Assembly (NCBI GenBank): GCA_014529385.2
Contig: CM043954.1
Location: 93,241,247 to 93,305,246 of the forward strand
Source: Adiantum capillus-veneris
Taxonomy: Eukaryota; Streptophyta; Polypodiopsida; Polypodiales; Pteridaceae
Direction of reading: 5' to 3'
DNA: 64,000 nucleotides
Made by a program: the position numbers and the translations under genes. The notes under the pieces were generated by a model. That model was not told the origin of the DNA and did not search any database. It worked only from the letters and a program-made list of their open reading frames with translations. Shown piece after piece: positions 41,226 to 50,715 of the stretch; position 1 is the stretch's first letter; the number at the start of each line of letters is the position of its first letter.

Positions 41226-41835
41226 ACATACTTTTCAGCTTTTCATGAAAATTCCACATACATTTGTGCTCATCCATGAGAGAAACGTGCTCAACATACA
41301 ATATGTCACGCCTAGGAAAAGGGATCACATAACGATGCTGACTAAAATACACGAAACCTTCACGAATGAAACACTCGAACAATGCGTGCGTATCAATCAT
41401 GCGAACACATAATACTTTCTGTGAGGATTCTTTGGACCAAGGCTCGAGAGCCAAGATCGGTTCTTCCTGAAGGGGTTCTTGGGACCTAAGCTCGGGAGCC
41501 AAGATCGATCCTTCGTGATTGATCAAATCTACAACAAGGTTAGCTTCCCTAGAAAAAGCATCCACTAACACATCACCCTTGTGAACAATCACATCATCTT
41601 CATGCAACTCATCATGCTTGTCTTTATTATCCAAATAATCATGCTTGTCTTTATCATCCAAATCATCATGCAAATCATTATCATTCAATTCATCATGCAA
41701 ATCATTGTGCTTATCATTGTCGTTCAAAACACCATCATGCTTCATACAATCATACAAATCCTGTGTATCATGCGATGGAGAAGAAAAGATTGAGAGAGTC
41801 TTCTTTTCCCGAATCTCTTGCATCAATGCCTGCAC
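41176..41835 (-). CDS. Unrecognised D/H/K-rich ORF, copy 2 (219 codons)
   Basis: Same protein as copy 1 with one 12-residue difference in the HDxLxDxDKHD repeat block and scattered substitutions. Both copies end at the same place (WQDSF or WQNSF followed by a continuing frame to the stop). No known family recognised. Confidence 0.55.
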   Translation of the reverse strand: MQALMQEIREKKTLSIFSSPSHDTQDLYDCMKHDGVLNDNDKHNDLHDELNDNDLHDDLDDKDKHDYLDNKDKHDELHEDDVIVHKGDVLVDAFSREANLVVDLINHEGSILAPELRSQEPLQEEPILALEPWSKESSQKVLCVRMIDTHALFECFIREGFVYFSQHRYVIPFPRRDILYVEHVSLMDEHKCMWNFHEKLKSMYVRKSHSMSPPWQNSF

Positions 41836-41889
41836 TTGAGAAAAGAGTCACAACATCTCTTGCAGTCGTGCTTTGTTCTCGCGATAAAA

Positions 41890-42235
41890 TTATGCTTGTC
41901 TTGCTTGGTTCTCTGCTTGTCTTGCTTGGTTCTTTGCTTGTCTGCGTTCCATTTCTGCTTTTCTTTCTTTGAATTCATGATCCAATTTAGCTTGTCGTTC
42001 CTTGGCTTCCAAGCGTCCCATCTCGCGCTCACGCGCTATGGCTGTCATTCTTGCGGCATTTCTTGCTTTGCGTTGTAAATTCTGTTCCATAAACAAAAGC
42101 TCCAACTCCTCCATTGGAGTTAATGAAATCGGTGTCGTAGATGGAGAAAGGTCAAAAAAAGCTCCTGGTGGAGAAAATTCTTCTTCGCCTCTCGTGCTCA
42201 TCACCTCCAAGCTAAGTATCCATTCCGCTTCGAGT
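41890..42235 (-). pseudogene. gag N-terminal remnant, copy 2
   Basis: The ATG is present (MIITRSGMDT), followed by TAG in place of the Ser codon of copy 1. After that GEEEFSPPGAFFDLSPS and the charged helix with EAKERQAKLDHEFKERKAEM are open. Confidence 0.7.
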
Positions 42236-42735
42236 GATGATCATTCTGAAGTCGTAGGTTCTTGTGGTTCTTGGGGGTTCTTAAGTTCACGAGGAACTTG
42301 GGTTCTTGGGGGTCTTAGGTTCTTAAGTTCACGAGGAACTTCGGTTCTTGCGGGTCTTGGGTTCTTGGGTTCTTGAGGTTCTTGATTCTTGAGGTTTTCT
42401 TTCGCTTGCAAATCGCGTTGGAGAAGGATCTTCTCTTCACCCGAGTTCTACCCTTTTCTGCGGGCGCACCCCTTGGCGGCCTTGCGCTCACACCAAGGTT
42501 GCTTTTTCCCACCTCACGTCGATTGGCCAGCCGCTAAGTGCACGGTCCGCTCTCAATGAGTGAAAAGAGACACAAGGGGAGGCTGGACAAGCCCTTTTTT
42601 TTTGGGATTCCTGCCACTCTTCAACAAAACACGATTACAAATCGCCACGCCGAAGTAAACTTGGGTTCGTGCGACCGCAACAAGCAAAAAAAATTCTTGT
42701 GGTGTTTTCCTTGAGTAATGCAGAACACTTCCAAA

Positions 42736-42747
42736 GCTCTGATACCA
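42736..42747 (-). other. PBS of non-autonomous copy 2 (iMet)
   Basis: Reverse complement TGGTATCAGAGC next to LTR-3. Confidence 0.9.
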
Positions 42748-42748
42748 A

Positions 42749-42817
42749 TGTTAGGTGCAGCGGAATGAATGTTGTATTTTCTCAAGATTAGGGATCTTTA
42801 TTTGCTCAAGGTTCCTT
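42749..42817 (-). repeat. Non-autonomous element LTR-3, first 69 bp
   Basis: TGTTAGGTGCAGCGG... up to the TCCTT target site (42813-42817) of Gypsy-3. Confidence 0.92.
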
Positions 42818-43360
42818 TGTAACAAACTTGGACACTCCAAGTCAAACTTCAAAACAATTCACAGATCACAATAGATTTGCACTGGCCCGGCGGAGTTCCG
42901 TGCCTAGAGATATTGGCCCCAAGGACTGGCGCCCCTTTCGGTATTTCTTTTTGTATTAATCAATCATCAAAGTACAAGAGAGCGGTTAGGGTTTCACTCT
43001 CAGACTCTGCGTCCAGATGCTCTGAGAAGTGAGACCCTCACCACTAATTTAAAGGTTACAAGGGATGCCCAAAAGCAGAGCCCCAAAAGCTTTTAAAATC
43101 AAAAGCATCAATTCTCCCTCTCTCTTAGAGAGTCTTTTCTCTTTTTTTTATTAAAAAAAAAGCAAAAGCAAAATTCGCGTCGCTCATCATTTTCCACAAA
43201 AAAAAAAAAACATTTTTTTTTATTTTTATTTTTTTTAATAATCCGCCCTTGCGATTTCCGGAATTTAGGGTTTTTGGCAAAAATTAGGGTTTGCAGGAAT
43301 TTTAGGGTTTCTGACAGAAATTAGGGTTTCTGCTATCCGCCACGTCATCACTTTGTGACA
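42818..43360 (-). repeat. Gypsy-3 3' LTR (543 bp)
   Basis: TGTAACAAACTTGGACACTCC...CACTTTGTGACA. It lacks about 28 bp after CTCCAAGTCAA that the partner has. Contains five TTAGGGTTT motifs. Confidence 0.93.
43264..43330 (-). promoter_or_regulatory. Telo-box cluster in Gypsy-3 LTR
   Basis: Four TTAGGGTTT motifs within 67 bp (AAACCCTAA in element sense), near the LTR's 5' end in the U3 region. AAACCCTAA is the plant telo-box. Repeated at 49457-49525. Confidence 0.7.
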
Positions 43361-43960
43361 TACCCCCCTCTTGAAAGCATTGTAATCGACCGCGATTACG
43401 CCTGCAAAACCGACAAAAGCCATAAACCGTCTTAGCAGACACTGACTGTTAGTACCTACGTACTAGGAACACACATCTAGCACATGTACAAAATCGACAG
43501 TCACATCACACGACATCACAGAACATCACCAGACATCACAGGACATCACATGACATTCAACATTCATTCGGATCTTAGACCATGATTTATCGGCAATGTA
43601 GCTAGTAATCACATCTAGGTCCAATCGGGACCTCATCGATGTCCGATTGACTAACCCCTATTGCAACCATGTCTATTCGAGATCAAGTAGACCAAAATGC
43701 TGCAGTCATTTCGTCTATCAGTTCCTGCACTCACAAGAAGTCAAGAACAAATCAGTATCATAATCAGGAATTCCATTTCATAAAGTCATACAGCAGAATA
43801 CTGTCAGCTCTCAGTATCCCTGAAGCTCAAAAAGACATCAGTGACTCTAGTATCTAGATCAAGGCATCTGTTGACAAAGGAGTGGAGTGACTCCCCTCTT
43901 GTGCATCCCACTGCACCAGATCTCCGGCCAAGCTGAATTCTGGGTTCCATTTGGAGTAGA
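43361..43960. other. Gypsy-3 non-coding spacer between pol and 3' LTR
   Basis: Starts with the polypurine tract (minus AAGAGGGGGGTA). A short ACATCAC(A/G)G repeat, about six copies, lies at 43500-43556. No gene. Confidence 0.7.
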
Positions 43961-45073
43961 CTATGCTAAACCAAAAGCATCGAGGTAAAGTTTCACAATC
44001 TGAGGAGTATCTGCTAGGTCCTCCTCCTCCATCCACTTCGCATCAAGTGCAGGATAATTCTTGAACTTAACCAAGAACCGCCTTCGGACTTTACCCTTAT
44101 TCTTCGTATCCTTATGTGCCAAAATCTGTTCAAGAACAAGGATCTCCTCGTTTTCTTCCACTTCGGGTTGCTTATCAGGCTCCCCATCATCAGGCACATC
44201 ACCTTTAAAAGGTTTCAAGAGACTCACATGAAATGCATTGTGAATCCTCCAAGTATCTGGCAGTTTCAGTCGGAAGGAGACTTCATTTATCTTTTCAGTA
44301 ATCTGGAAAGGGCCATAGTATCGCATACTAAGCTTTGGAAAAAGCCTCTCCTTTCCCTTTTTCTTTCGTAGGCGTGCCTTCTCAAAACGTAAGAGCACCC
44401 AATCATCCTCCTTCAATTTCATGTCGCGACGATGGCGATCCGCTGCCTTTTTCTGTCGTTCTTGAGACTTCTGCAAAGTCTCGCGAACCTTGGCAAAAGC
44501 CGTATCCAGATCTCGCGTATATTCATCCGCTTCAAAGATCTTATCTTTCGTGCTCAGGAAGGGTGGAACCTTCGCAGCACCTTCAACAATCTCAAATGGC
44601 GCCTTACCCGTCGACGAGTGTATCGTGTTATTGTAGGCAAATTCCACCAAAGGTAAAAATCTATCCCATTGAGTCTTCTGATCTGAGATATAAGACTTCA
44701 ATAAATCTAGAACCACTGAATTGGCAATCTCGGATTGCCCGTCAGTCTGCGGGTGGAACGATGACGAGAACTGCAACCGCGTGCCAATGTTCTCCCAAAT
44801 TGCCTTCCAAAACAAACTCGTAAATCTGGGGTCTCTGTCGGAGACAATTGTCTCAGGCATGCCATGTAATCTGAAAATCTGGGCCACAAACAGTCTCGCC
44901 AAGTGATCCGGCTTGATTGTTTTCTTCACTGGAATGACATGAGCCTGTTTGCTAAATCTGTCAATAACAGTCCAGATACCATCGTGACCACTCTGTGTTC
45001 TCGGGAGATCAAAAATGAAATCCATTGCTATACTTTCCAAGGGGCGGGTGGGTATGGGTAAAGGCTGTAACAA
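43961..45073 (-). CDS. Gypsy-3 integrase core, C-terminus and chromodomain
   Basis: 370 open codons. AMDFIFDLPRTQSGHDGIW has the first catalytic Asp, VSDRDPRFTSLFW the second, and FHPQTDGQSEIAN the Glu. AYNNTIHSSTGKAPFEI follows, then the GPY/F-type module (LSMRYYGPFQITEKI, HNAFHVSLLKPF), and a chromodomain (VRRRFLVKFKNYPALDAKWME) ending at LYLDAFGLA and TAG. All three catalytic acids are present. It is separated from the H2C2 finger by a TAG at about 45108. Confidence 0.92.
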   Translation of the reverse strand: MLQPLPIPTRPLESIAMDFIFDLPRTQSGHDGIWTVIDRFSKQAHVIPVKKTIKPDHLARLFVAQIFRLHGMPETIVSDRDPRFTSLFWKAIWENIGTRLQFSSSFHPQTDGQSEIANSVVLDLLKSYISDQKTQWDRFLPLVEFAYNNTIHSSTGKAPFEIVEGAAKVPPFLSTKDKIFEADEYTRDLDTAFAKVRETLQKSQERQKKAADRHRRDMKLKEDDWVLLRFEKARLRKKKGKERLFPKLSMRYYGPFQITEKINEVSFRLKLPDTWRIHNAFHVSLLKPFKGDVPDDGEPDKQPEVEENEEILVLEQILAHKDTKNKGKVRRRFLVKFKNYPALDAKWMEEEDLADTPQIVKLYLDAFGLA

Positions 45074-45106
45074 TCCCTGTGCCTTATGCCTGTCAAACTT
45101 GACCTT

Positions 45107-45631
45107 CTAGCATACCAAGCAACTGCGCACAAACTCTTCCACATCCTTCTTCAGTCTCCGCCAAAAGAAATCTCTCTCTACCCCTTTCATGGTGGTAGCA
45201 ATGCCGCGGTGACCCGTAAAAGGTGGACAGTGGCAATCAGTCATAACCTTTTCCCTCAACGGCTGTGTAACGCACAACATAGTCTTTTTCATCAAGTAGC
45301 CTTCCCGAAGGGAGTATCCAGCTATTGTCTCCCCATCCCGTATCCGTGTGAAAATATCTGCAAAATCTGTATCTGTGGCACACCGATCGACCATATCCTC
45401 GAAGCTCCTATGATGTATCGCGGAAATAGCCAGAACCAACGGTTTTCGAGACAAAGCATCTGCGACCACATTCTTCTGCCCCTGCACATGGACAATCTGG
45501 AAGTGAAACTGTGACAAGATGTTCACCACCGCATCTGCTTTTCCGAAAGCTGCTTCTGTGACAAGAAGTAGCGCAAACTTTGATGGTCTGTAAAGATAGT
45601 AAAATCCGCTCCGAGTAGGTAATGCCGCCAC
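45107..45631 (-). pseudogene. Gypsy-3 pre-integrase linker and H2C2 finger
   Basis: FHFQIVHVQGQKNVVADALSRK at the RNase H end, then HCPPFTGHRGIATTM and FVRSCLVC, the H2C2 zinc finger of integrase. It is out of frame with RT (frameshift near 45525) and ends at TAG before KVKFDR. Confidence 0.85.
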
Positions 45632-46623
45632 TGAGTAAGAGCGTGGATAACCGCCAAAAGCTCTTTCTCATAAATCTGTGCTGTCATCTCCCACCTAGAG
45701 AACAAACGGCTCTCGTAAGCTATGACATGGCCTTCTTGCATCAAGACCGCACCCAGACTACGACCACAAGCATCACAATATACTTCGAATGACTTCTGCA
45801 AGTCCGGCAAAGTCAAAATAGGTCCCATAGTCAATTTCTCTTTCAATGTCTGAAAGGCAGTCACCTCTGTGGGTCCCCACGAAAAAGGTACTCCTTTCTG
45901 TGTCAAGATATGCAAAGGGGAAGCAACCTCTGCAAACTTTCGTATGAACCGCCTGTAGTACGAACATAGTCCCAAGAAGCTTCTAACTTCATGGACATTC
46001 CTCAAGTCGGGCCAATCACGGATAGTCTCTATCTTGGCCGGATCCATTTGCACTCCTGCTACTGACACAATGTGTCCCAAAAAGTGTATCTCTGGTAGGA
46101 AAAATTCACTTTTCTTTGCATTAATCACTAACTTGTGATCTCGTAATGCCTGAAAGACTTGAAGCAGATGATCTCTGTGTTCTGCCTCATTCTTGGAGAA
46201 AACAATGATGTCGTCAAAGAAAGTGCCAACAAATAGCCTGTACTCTCGAAAAATCCTATCCATCATCCGGTTAAATGTCGTAGGAGCATTGGTTAAGCCA
46301 AAAGGCATCACCAAAAACTCAAATAACCCAAAAGTCGTCCGAAAAGCTGTCTTGTAGACGTCTCCCGGCGCTATTCTGATCTGATGATATCCACTCTTCA
46401 AGTCAATCCTGCTAAAGCACGAGGATCCCTGTAACCTGTCGAGTATATCATCGATCCTAGGAATCGGAAATCTGTTCTTGATGGTGATTTCGTTGAGAGT
46501 GCTATAATCGATGCACATTCTCCAAGATCCGTCTTTCTTCAAAACCAACAACACTGGAGAGCAATACGGTGAAGTACTAGGCTGGACAAGACCCTTTTCC
46601 AAGAGGTCTTTCACTTGGTTCAT
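45523..46623 (-). CDS. Gypsy-3 reverse transcriptase and RNase H
   Basis: 366 open codons starting EIMNQVKDLLEKGLVQ: LKKDGSWRMCIDY, FSRIDLKSGYHQIRI, MPFGLTNAPTTF, an intact catalytic FFDDIIVFSKN, FLGLCSYYRRFI, then RNase H with YCDACGRSLGAVL (first Asp), YEKELLAVIHAL (Glu) and FTDHQSLRYFL (Asp). Length and motif order are normal. An ATG occurs at the third codon of this frame, right after the upstream TAG. Confidence 0.92.
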   Translation of the reverse strand: MNQVKDLLEKGLVQPSTSPYCSPVLLVLKKDGSWRMCIDYSTLNEITIKNRFPIPRIDDILDRLQGSSCFSRIDLKSGYHQIRIAPGDVYKTAFRTTFGLFEFLVMPFGLTNAPTTFNRMMDRIFREYRLFVGTFFDDIIVFSKNEAEHRDHLLQVFQALRDHKLVINAKKSEFFLPEIHFLGHIVSVAGVQMDPAKIETIRDWPDLRNVHEVRSFLGLCSYYRRFIRKFAEVASPLHILTQKGVPFSWGPTEVTAFQTLKEKLTMGPILTLPDLQKSFEVYCDACGRSLGAVLMQEGHVIAYESRLFSRWEMTAQIYEKELLAVIHALTQWRHYLLGADFTIFTDHQSLRYFLSQKQLSEKQMRW

Positions 46624-46635
46624 AATCTCTTCATT

Positions 46636-47361
46636 CTATGCTCGGCTGACACGATAGGGTGGCCGGTTCGGTGGTGTACTACCAGGTATCAGATCAATGG
46701 TATGATCTTCAGGACGAGCAGGTGGTAACTCTCCTGGCAGGCCTTCTGAGAAGCAATCGGCGTGAGAGTGTAGAAAATCTTGGCGTTCTTTATCAAGTTT
46801 AGACATATTTGTCCTATCATCACCACTCAACTCTTTCATAAAGATCGAGTAAACAAACAGACTGGATTTCATTAATTTTGAAATGGCCGAAGCCGATACA
46901 ATAGGGACAGACTCGCCCTTCAGTTTAATATCAAGTACAATTGTTCTGCCCTTTTCTGTAGTCAAAGTCGCTTTTCTCGCCCGATAATCGACCACGGCGT
47001 TGTTCTTGTGGTACCAGGGAATCCCTAAGAGAACATCACAACCCTCCAAAGGCATTATGAAGAAGTCCTCATGCCCCAAATACCCCTGACAATGCAACCG
47101 AAGTTTGCCAATGACAAGTGTAATGGCTACGTCCCTGCCGGGTGCCGCTAGAACTGCCTCTGCAAGTGGTCCCATCCGATCGGGAGTAATCTCGAGCCGC
47201 GCCGCCACTTCCGGTGAAATGAAGTTGGCCTTGGCTCCTCCATCAAAGAAAATCAGGGCCTCTTGATCTTTCACTTTGCCCCAAGCTCGGCAAAGTTCTG
47301 TACTCTCATCCATGGTGTCGAGATCAGTACCCACACAATCTGGAACCAGTCCTGTTTTCAT
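46636..47361 (-). CDS. Gypsy-3 protease and RT leader
   Basis: 241 codons. LIFFDGGAKANFI has D-G-G where retropepsins have D-S/T-G. FFIMPLEGCDVLLGIPWYH is the second motif. RPEDHTIDLIPGS and PPNRPPYRVSRA precede the stop. The TAG that ends it falls between PYRVSRA and NEEIM, exactly as in Gypsy-2. Confidence 0.86.
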   Translation of the reverse strand: MKTGLVPDCVGTDLDTMDESTELCRAWGKVKDQEALIFFDGGAKANFISPEVAARLEITPDRMGPLAEAVLAAPGRDVAITLVIGKLRLHCQGYLGHEDFFIMPLEGCDVLLGIPWYHKNNAVVDYRARKATLTTEKGRTIVLDIKLKGESVPIVSASAISKLMKSSLFVYSIFMKELSGDDRTNMSKLDKERQDFLHSHADCFSEGLPGELPPARPEDHTIDLIPGSTPPNRPPYRVSRA

Positions 47362-47427
47362 CTTGCCTTTTCGTACACGGTCCTCAGCTGCTCTCGAACT
47401 CTCAGGCCTTTCGTCGTCCTTGTCATT

Positions 47428-47751
47428 CTATTCTTTCTGTGCCTTTTTAGGGCACTTCGCGGAGATATGTCCAGTTTCCCCGCATCCAAAGCACTTCCCC
47501 TCCCTGATGTAGCGAGTCCGCTCCTGAGGAGTAAGTCTGGGTCGTGCATCCTTTTTCTCTGGGTTGCTCTTTCTTTTTCTACTTTCATTCCCAGAAGTCT
47601 GTCCGGTTCGTTGTGTTGTGACCTCATCTGTGGGGTAGGTCAGACTGCCAGAGTGAATTGCAAAGCCCCGCTTCGCATGACTCATCAACTCCTGAATAGA
47701 AGCTGACTTCTGTTCCAAGCAGTGGTCTCGGATCTCTGTAGGTAGACCCAA
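47428..47751 (-). CDS. Gypsy-3 gag C-terminus with zinc knuckle
   Basis: LGLPTEIRDHCLEQ (capsid end), a basic linker, TRYIREGKCFGCGETGHIS and then AKCPKK, an intact CCHC knuckle. It ends with TAG before NDKDDERPESS, in frame with the protease. Confidence 0.86.
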   Translation of the reverse strand: MGLPTEIRDHCLEQKSASIQELMSHAKRGFAIHSGSLTYPTDEVTTQRTGQTSGNESRKRKSNPEKKDARPRLTPQERTRYIREGKCFGCGETGHISAKCPKKAQKE

Positions 47752-47760
47752 TGTAAACCG

Positions 47761-48171
47761 CTAAATCTGTTCTCTGAACGAGATCTTCTTGAATGAAGAG
47801 GCAGGTAGAAAAGAGTTCCAGAATCTTTCACAGTAAGAATTCACTGTATCGCTCTTGGTCATCCGGAGATGGTTCCAAGCAGCTCGTATATCTCGCTCAA
47901 ACTCTTGAGTCAACCAAGAAGAAATAAAAAGCCTCTTGAATTTCAGCCATGTAACTGGCACAGTCTTGCTTAATAGAAGCGTGGACCACCAAGTGCGAGC
48001 ATTCCCCTTAAAATAAGAGGCAGCTCTCCGAATCTTGGAGTGCTCTGAATAGCGTCCTCCCGCGAAAGCGATGTCAAACTGCTGTATAAAAGACAAAGCC
48101 TTTGAAGCATCGGAGTATCCCGAAAAAGTATCAAACTTAAGTGCTTGGCCACCTTCCTTAAACTCTCGAAC
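47761..48171 (-). pseudogene. Gypsy-3 gag capsid core
   Basis: Retrotrans_gag core: ALKFDTFSGYSDASKALSF, FKGNARTWWSTLL, FKRLFISSWLTQEF and VNSYCERFWNSFL. Stop TAG at about 47763 (WRFT expected). It is joined upstream by a frameshift at about 48170 to the N-terminus. Confidence 0.85.
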
Positions 48172-48914
48172 TTCTTGCTTTTATCTTCGAGAAAGTCATA
48201 CTGGTTAGCTTTGTAAAAATTCCTCTTGTTCGCATAAAAGTTTCCGTTGTCAGAGTCTGAACTGTCCGTAGACAAGTCCTCTGTAGAAGTGTCAGTCTCT
48301 GGGCGAGATTTAGCCTTCTTTGCCTTTCTCTTGCCCTTTCCAAAGCGTTGCTTCTTGCTTCGCTTTTTACCTTGTCTGTCTTCTTCGCTCGAATCTGAGC
48401 TGCTAGAAGAACTGTCAGAAGAAGAAGAAGAAGAAGAACTGGGTAGGTCTTTAAACTTGACGCGCTTCTTCAATTTCTTTGCCTTGTCGAATGTCGACTG
48501 ACGACCCAAATATCCCGGGAAGTCAGTACCTTTGTTCTGCTTTTTGCCTTTCTTTTGCACGTCGAAAAGCTGAGCAATCCGTGCATCAACCACGTTCTCC
48601 AGTTCCTTCTCTGTATATTTCTTGGAGGCAGAAGGTTTCTTGAGAGCGGATTTCGGGAGTGGTGTTGTGATTCTCTGCAACTCCATCTGTACCTCTTTCA
48701 AAGAGGTCTGGTTCATATATTTTGCCATCTTCGGGTCCTTGGCAAAATTGAGCATCATCTTTGTTGCATCGCCAATCAATTGACGACGCTCCATCTCTCT
48801 TTGCTCCGCCTGAGTAGGCCGAGGCGGGCCATACTCTCTGTCTGAATCTTCGTTGTGATCCCAGCCCGCATCTCCAGATGCAGAGGGAGTCGACTGATCA
48901 TTGCCTGAAGCCAT
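48158..48914 (-). pseudogene. Gypsy-3 gag N-terminus, Ser/Lys-rich
   Basis: It starts at ATG 48914 (MASGNDQSTPSASGD), 70 nt from the LTR. A charged region (MERRQLIGDATKMML) and a Lys-rich linker lead to a long Ser run (about 48400-48440), then Lys/Arg and Asp/Ser stretches. This is low-complexity, probably disordered, and different from the Gly/Met-rich equivalent of Gypsy-2. Confidence 0.8.
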
Positions 48915-48971
48915 AGGTGCCGCGGAAAAAAAATTCGGGGATCGGATTTCCCGTAGAGGAGAAATCGGCCG

Positions 48972-48983
48972 TGCTCTGATACC
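48972..48983 (-). other. Gypsy-3 primer-binding site (iMet)
   Basis: GCTCTGATACCA on the plus strand; 2 nt from the LTR. Confidence 0.92.
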
Positions 48984-48985
48984 AC

Positions 48986-49554
48986 TGTAACAAACTTGGA
49001 CACTCCAAGTCAAGAATCAACCGCGACAGCACCAAATAACCACTTCAAAACAATTCACAGATCACAATAGATTTGCACTGGCCCGGCGGAGTTCCGTGCC
49101 TAGAGATATTGGCCCCAAAGACTGACGCCCCTTTCGGTATTTCTTTTTGTATTAATCAATCATCAAAGTACAAGAGAGCGGTTAGGGTTTCACTCTCAGA
49201 CTCTGCGTCCAGATGCTCTGAGAAGTGAGGCCCTCACCACTAATTTAAAGGTTACAAGGGATGCCCAAAAGCAGAGCCCCAAAAGCTTTTAAAATCAAAA
49301 GCATCAGTTCTTCCTCTCTCTTAGAGAGTCTTTTCTCTTTTTTTTTTTTTTTTTAAAGCAAAAGCAAAATTCGCGTCGCTCATCATTTTCCAAAAAAAAA
49401 AAAACATTTTTTTTTATTTTTATTTTTTTTAATAATCCACCTCCGCGATTTCTGGAATTTAGGGTTTTTGGCAAAAATTAGGGTTTGCAGGAATTTTAGG
49501 GTTTTTGACAGAAATTAGGGTTTCTATTGTCCGCCACGTCATCACTTTGTGACA
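48986..49554 (-). repeat. Gypsy-3 5' LTR (569 bp)
   Basis: Partner of 42818-43360, with the extra GAATCAACCGCGACAGCACC segment. A telo-box cluster is at 49457-49525. Confidence 0.93.
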
Positions 49555-49559
49555 TCCTT

Positions 49560-50715
49560 TTAGTTCTTTGGGAAGGAGAGAGCCTTCCGTCTTGTAGAGT
49601 GTTGTGATCACGAACAAAGTGAGTGGATATTGTGCGTGCAAGTGAATGAGACTGAGAGAAGGAGAGAGAAGAGATACGACACCCGAGAGGTTGTAAAACC
49701 CTCCTCCGAAGGCCCCACTCTCGTCGGCGAGAGTGATCTACTTTGATTGCACAAAGGTGTACAATGCGTATACACTGGACTGATGCAATGGGACTATGTC
49801 GATGACGACGACGGTGATGACGACGACGACTTGGTGGCTGAAATCTGTGGACTTTTATCTGCTGATTTTCATGGTCTTCTTTGGCTGAATTTGTGGACTG
49901 TTTTCGGGGCTGAAAATGGCTGTTTTCTTGCTGTGCTTATGGCTGAAAATGGTGGATCTTGCGGGGGGTCATGCTGATGGTAAAAACGCTGATGTGTCTG
50001 GCTGGAAATGCTGCAGATCTGCAAGATAGGGCAGCGTTTTTAATGGGCTGCCAACCTGCTGCAAAAACGCAATAAGGTTGAGGTCTTCATGCTGATAAAA
50101 CGCCACAAAATGCTGAGGTTCTGCTGTGGATGCCTAGCGTTAGTGAAGGCTGAAAAACACTGATGGGGATCAGGTAAAAACGCCTGGTTCAAGTGCTTCT
50201 CGGTGATGGTTTGCTGTAGGGGAGAAACGCCAAAGGGTGGATCTTGTAGGCGAGGCTTCTTGTGAAGAAAACGCCAAGGGAAGGTTGGTCTAATGTTGAG
50301 GGGGGGGTACTGTTGAGAAGTTGCCTGCTGAGTGGGAAGCTCCTGCTGCCTCTTCCGCCAGAAAGTGCTAACTTAGGTTTGCTTATATATTAACTTAGCA
50401 AAATTGCCCTACCTACTGTTGTTGGAAAATCACTTAAAAATAATAAGTGAACATAACCAAAAATAGGAAAATAGGCTAAATGCACTGGAAAATTCCCCTA
50501 GCTGATGCTAATGGATTCTAATGGGAATTCCGATGATCATGCTGTGTGCAACCGGAGGATATGCATCTATGCTAAGTGACTGGGCATGCACGGTCTACGA
50601 ATAGACTCACAAAAGTGTCAGACTCACTGCTAATCTAAACTGACTTGACTGATGGGAACCCTGCTATGGTGTAGCTTGTCCATGGACACATAGGGTTGGG
50701 ATGTGTCACGTGATA
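49560..50715 (-). repeat. Non-autonomous element LTR-3, remainder
   Basis: Continues LTR-3 after the Gypsy-3 insertion. The two parts total about 1.22 kb, as in LTR-2. The terminal CA reads TA (GTCACGTGATA). Confidence 0.9.

Larger units (their letters stand above)
42818..49554 (-). mobile_element. Gypsy-3: complete Ty3/gypsy chromodomain element
   Basis: LTRs 42818-43360 and 48986-49554, 5-bp duplication TCCTT (42813-42817 and 49555-49559), iMet PBS, full gag-protease-RT-RNase H-integrase-chromodomain. Two frameshifts (about 48170 and 45525) and four in-frame stops separate the domains. Joining the flanks restores LTR-3 of the non-autonomous dimer, so it is the youngest layer here. Its pol is closely related to Gypsy-2, but its LTR and PBS are different. 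Confidence 0.95.
36953..50715 (-). mobile_element. Tandem dimer of a non-autonomous gypsy derivative (LTR-int-LTR-int-LTR)
   Basis: Three LTR copies (a partial one ending 37355; 39433-40663; and one split across 42749-42817 and 49560-50715) bracket two internal regions of about 2.08 kb (37356-39432, 40664-42748). Each internal region has an iMet PBS and a polypurine-like tract (GGGGA in minus sense). The internal regions encode a gag N-terminus, a D/H/K-rich ORF and a chromodomain-like tail, but no protease, RT, RNase H or integrase. The LTR termini (TGTCACGTGACA), leader repeats and gag start match Gypsy-1. Sharing of the middle LTR is what unequal recombination between LTRs produces. Gypsy-3 is inserted in the third LTR. 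Confidence 0.85.

Noticed and set aside
43264-43330. Interstitial telomere
   Set aside because: TTTAGGG copies are separated by 8-12 nt of other sequence and lie at the same place in both LTRs, so they are promoter-type motifs.
48400-48440. Splicing-factor SR domain
   Set aside because: The Ser run lies in frame with a gypsy gag in the standard position and lacks RS dipeptides.
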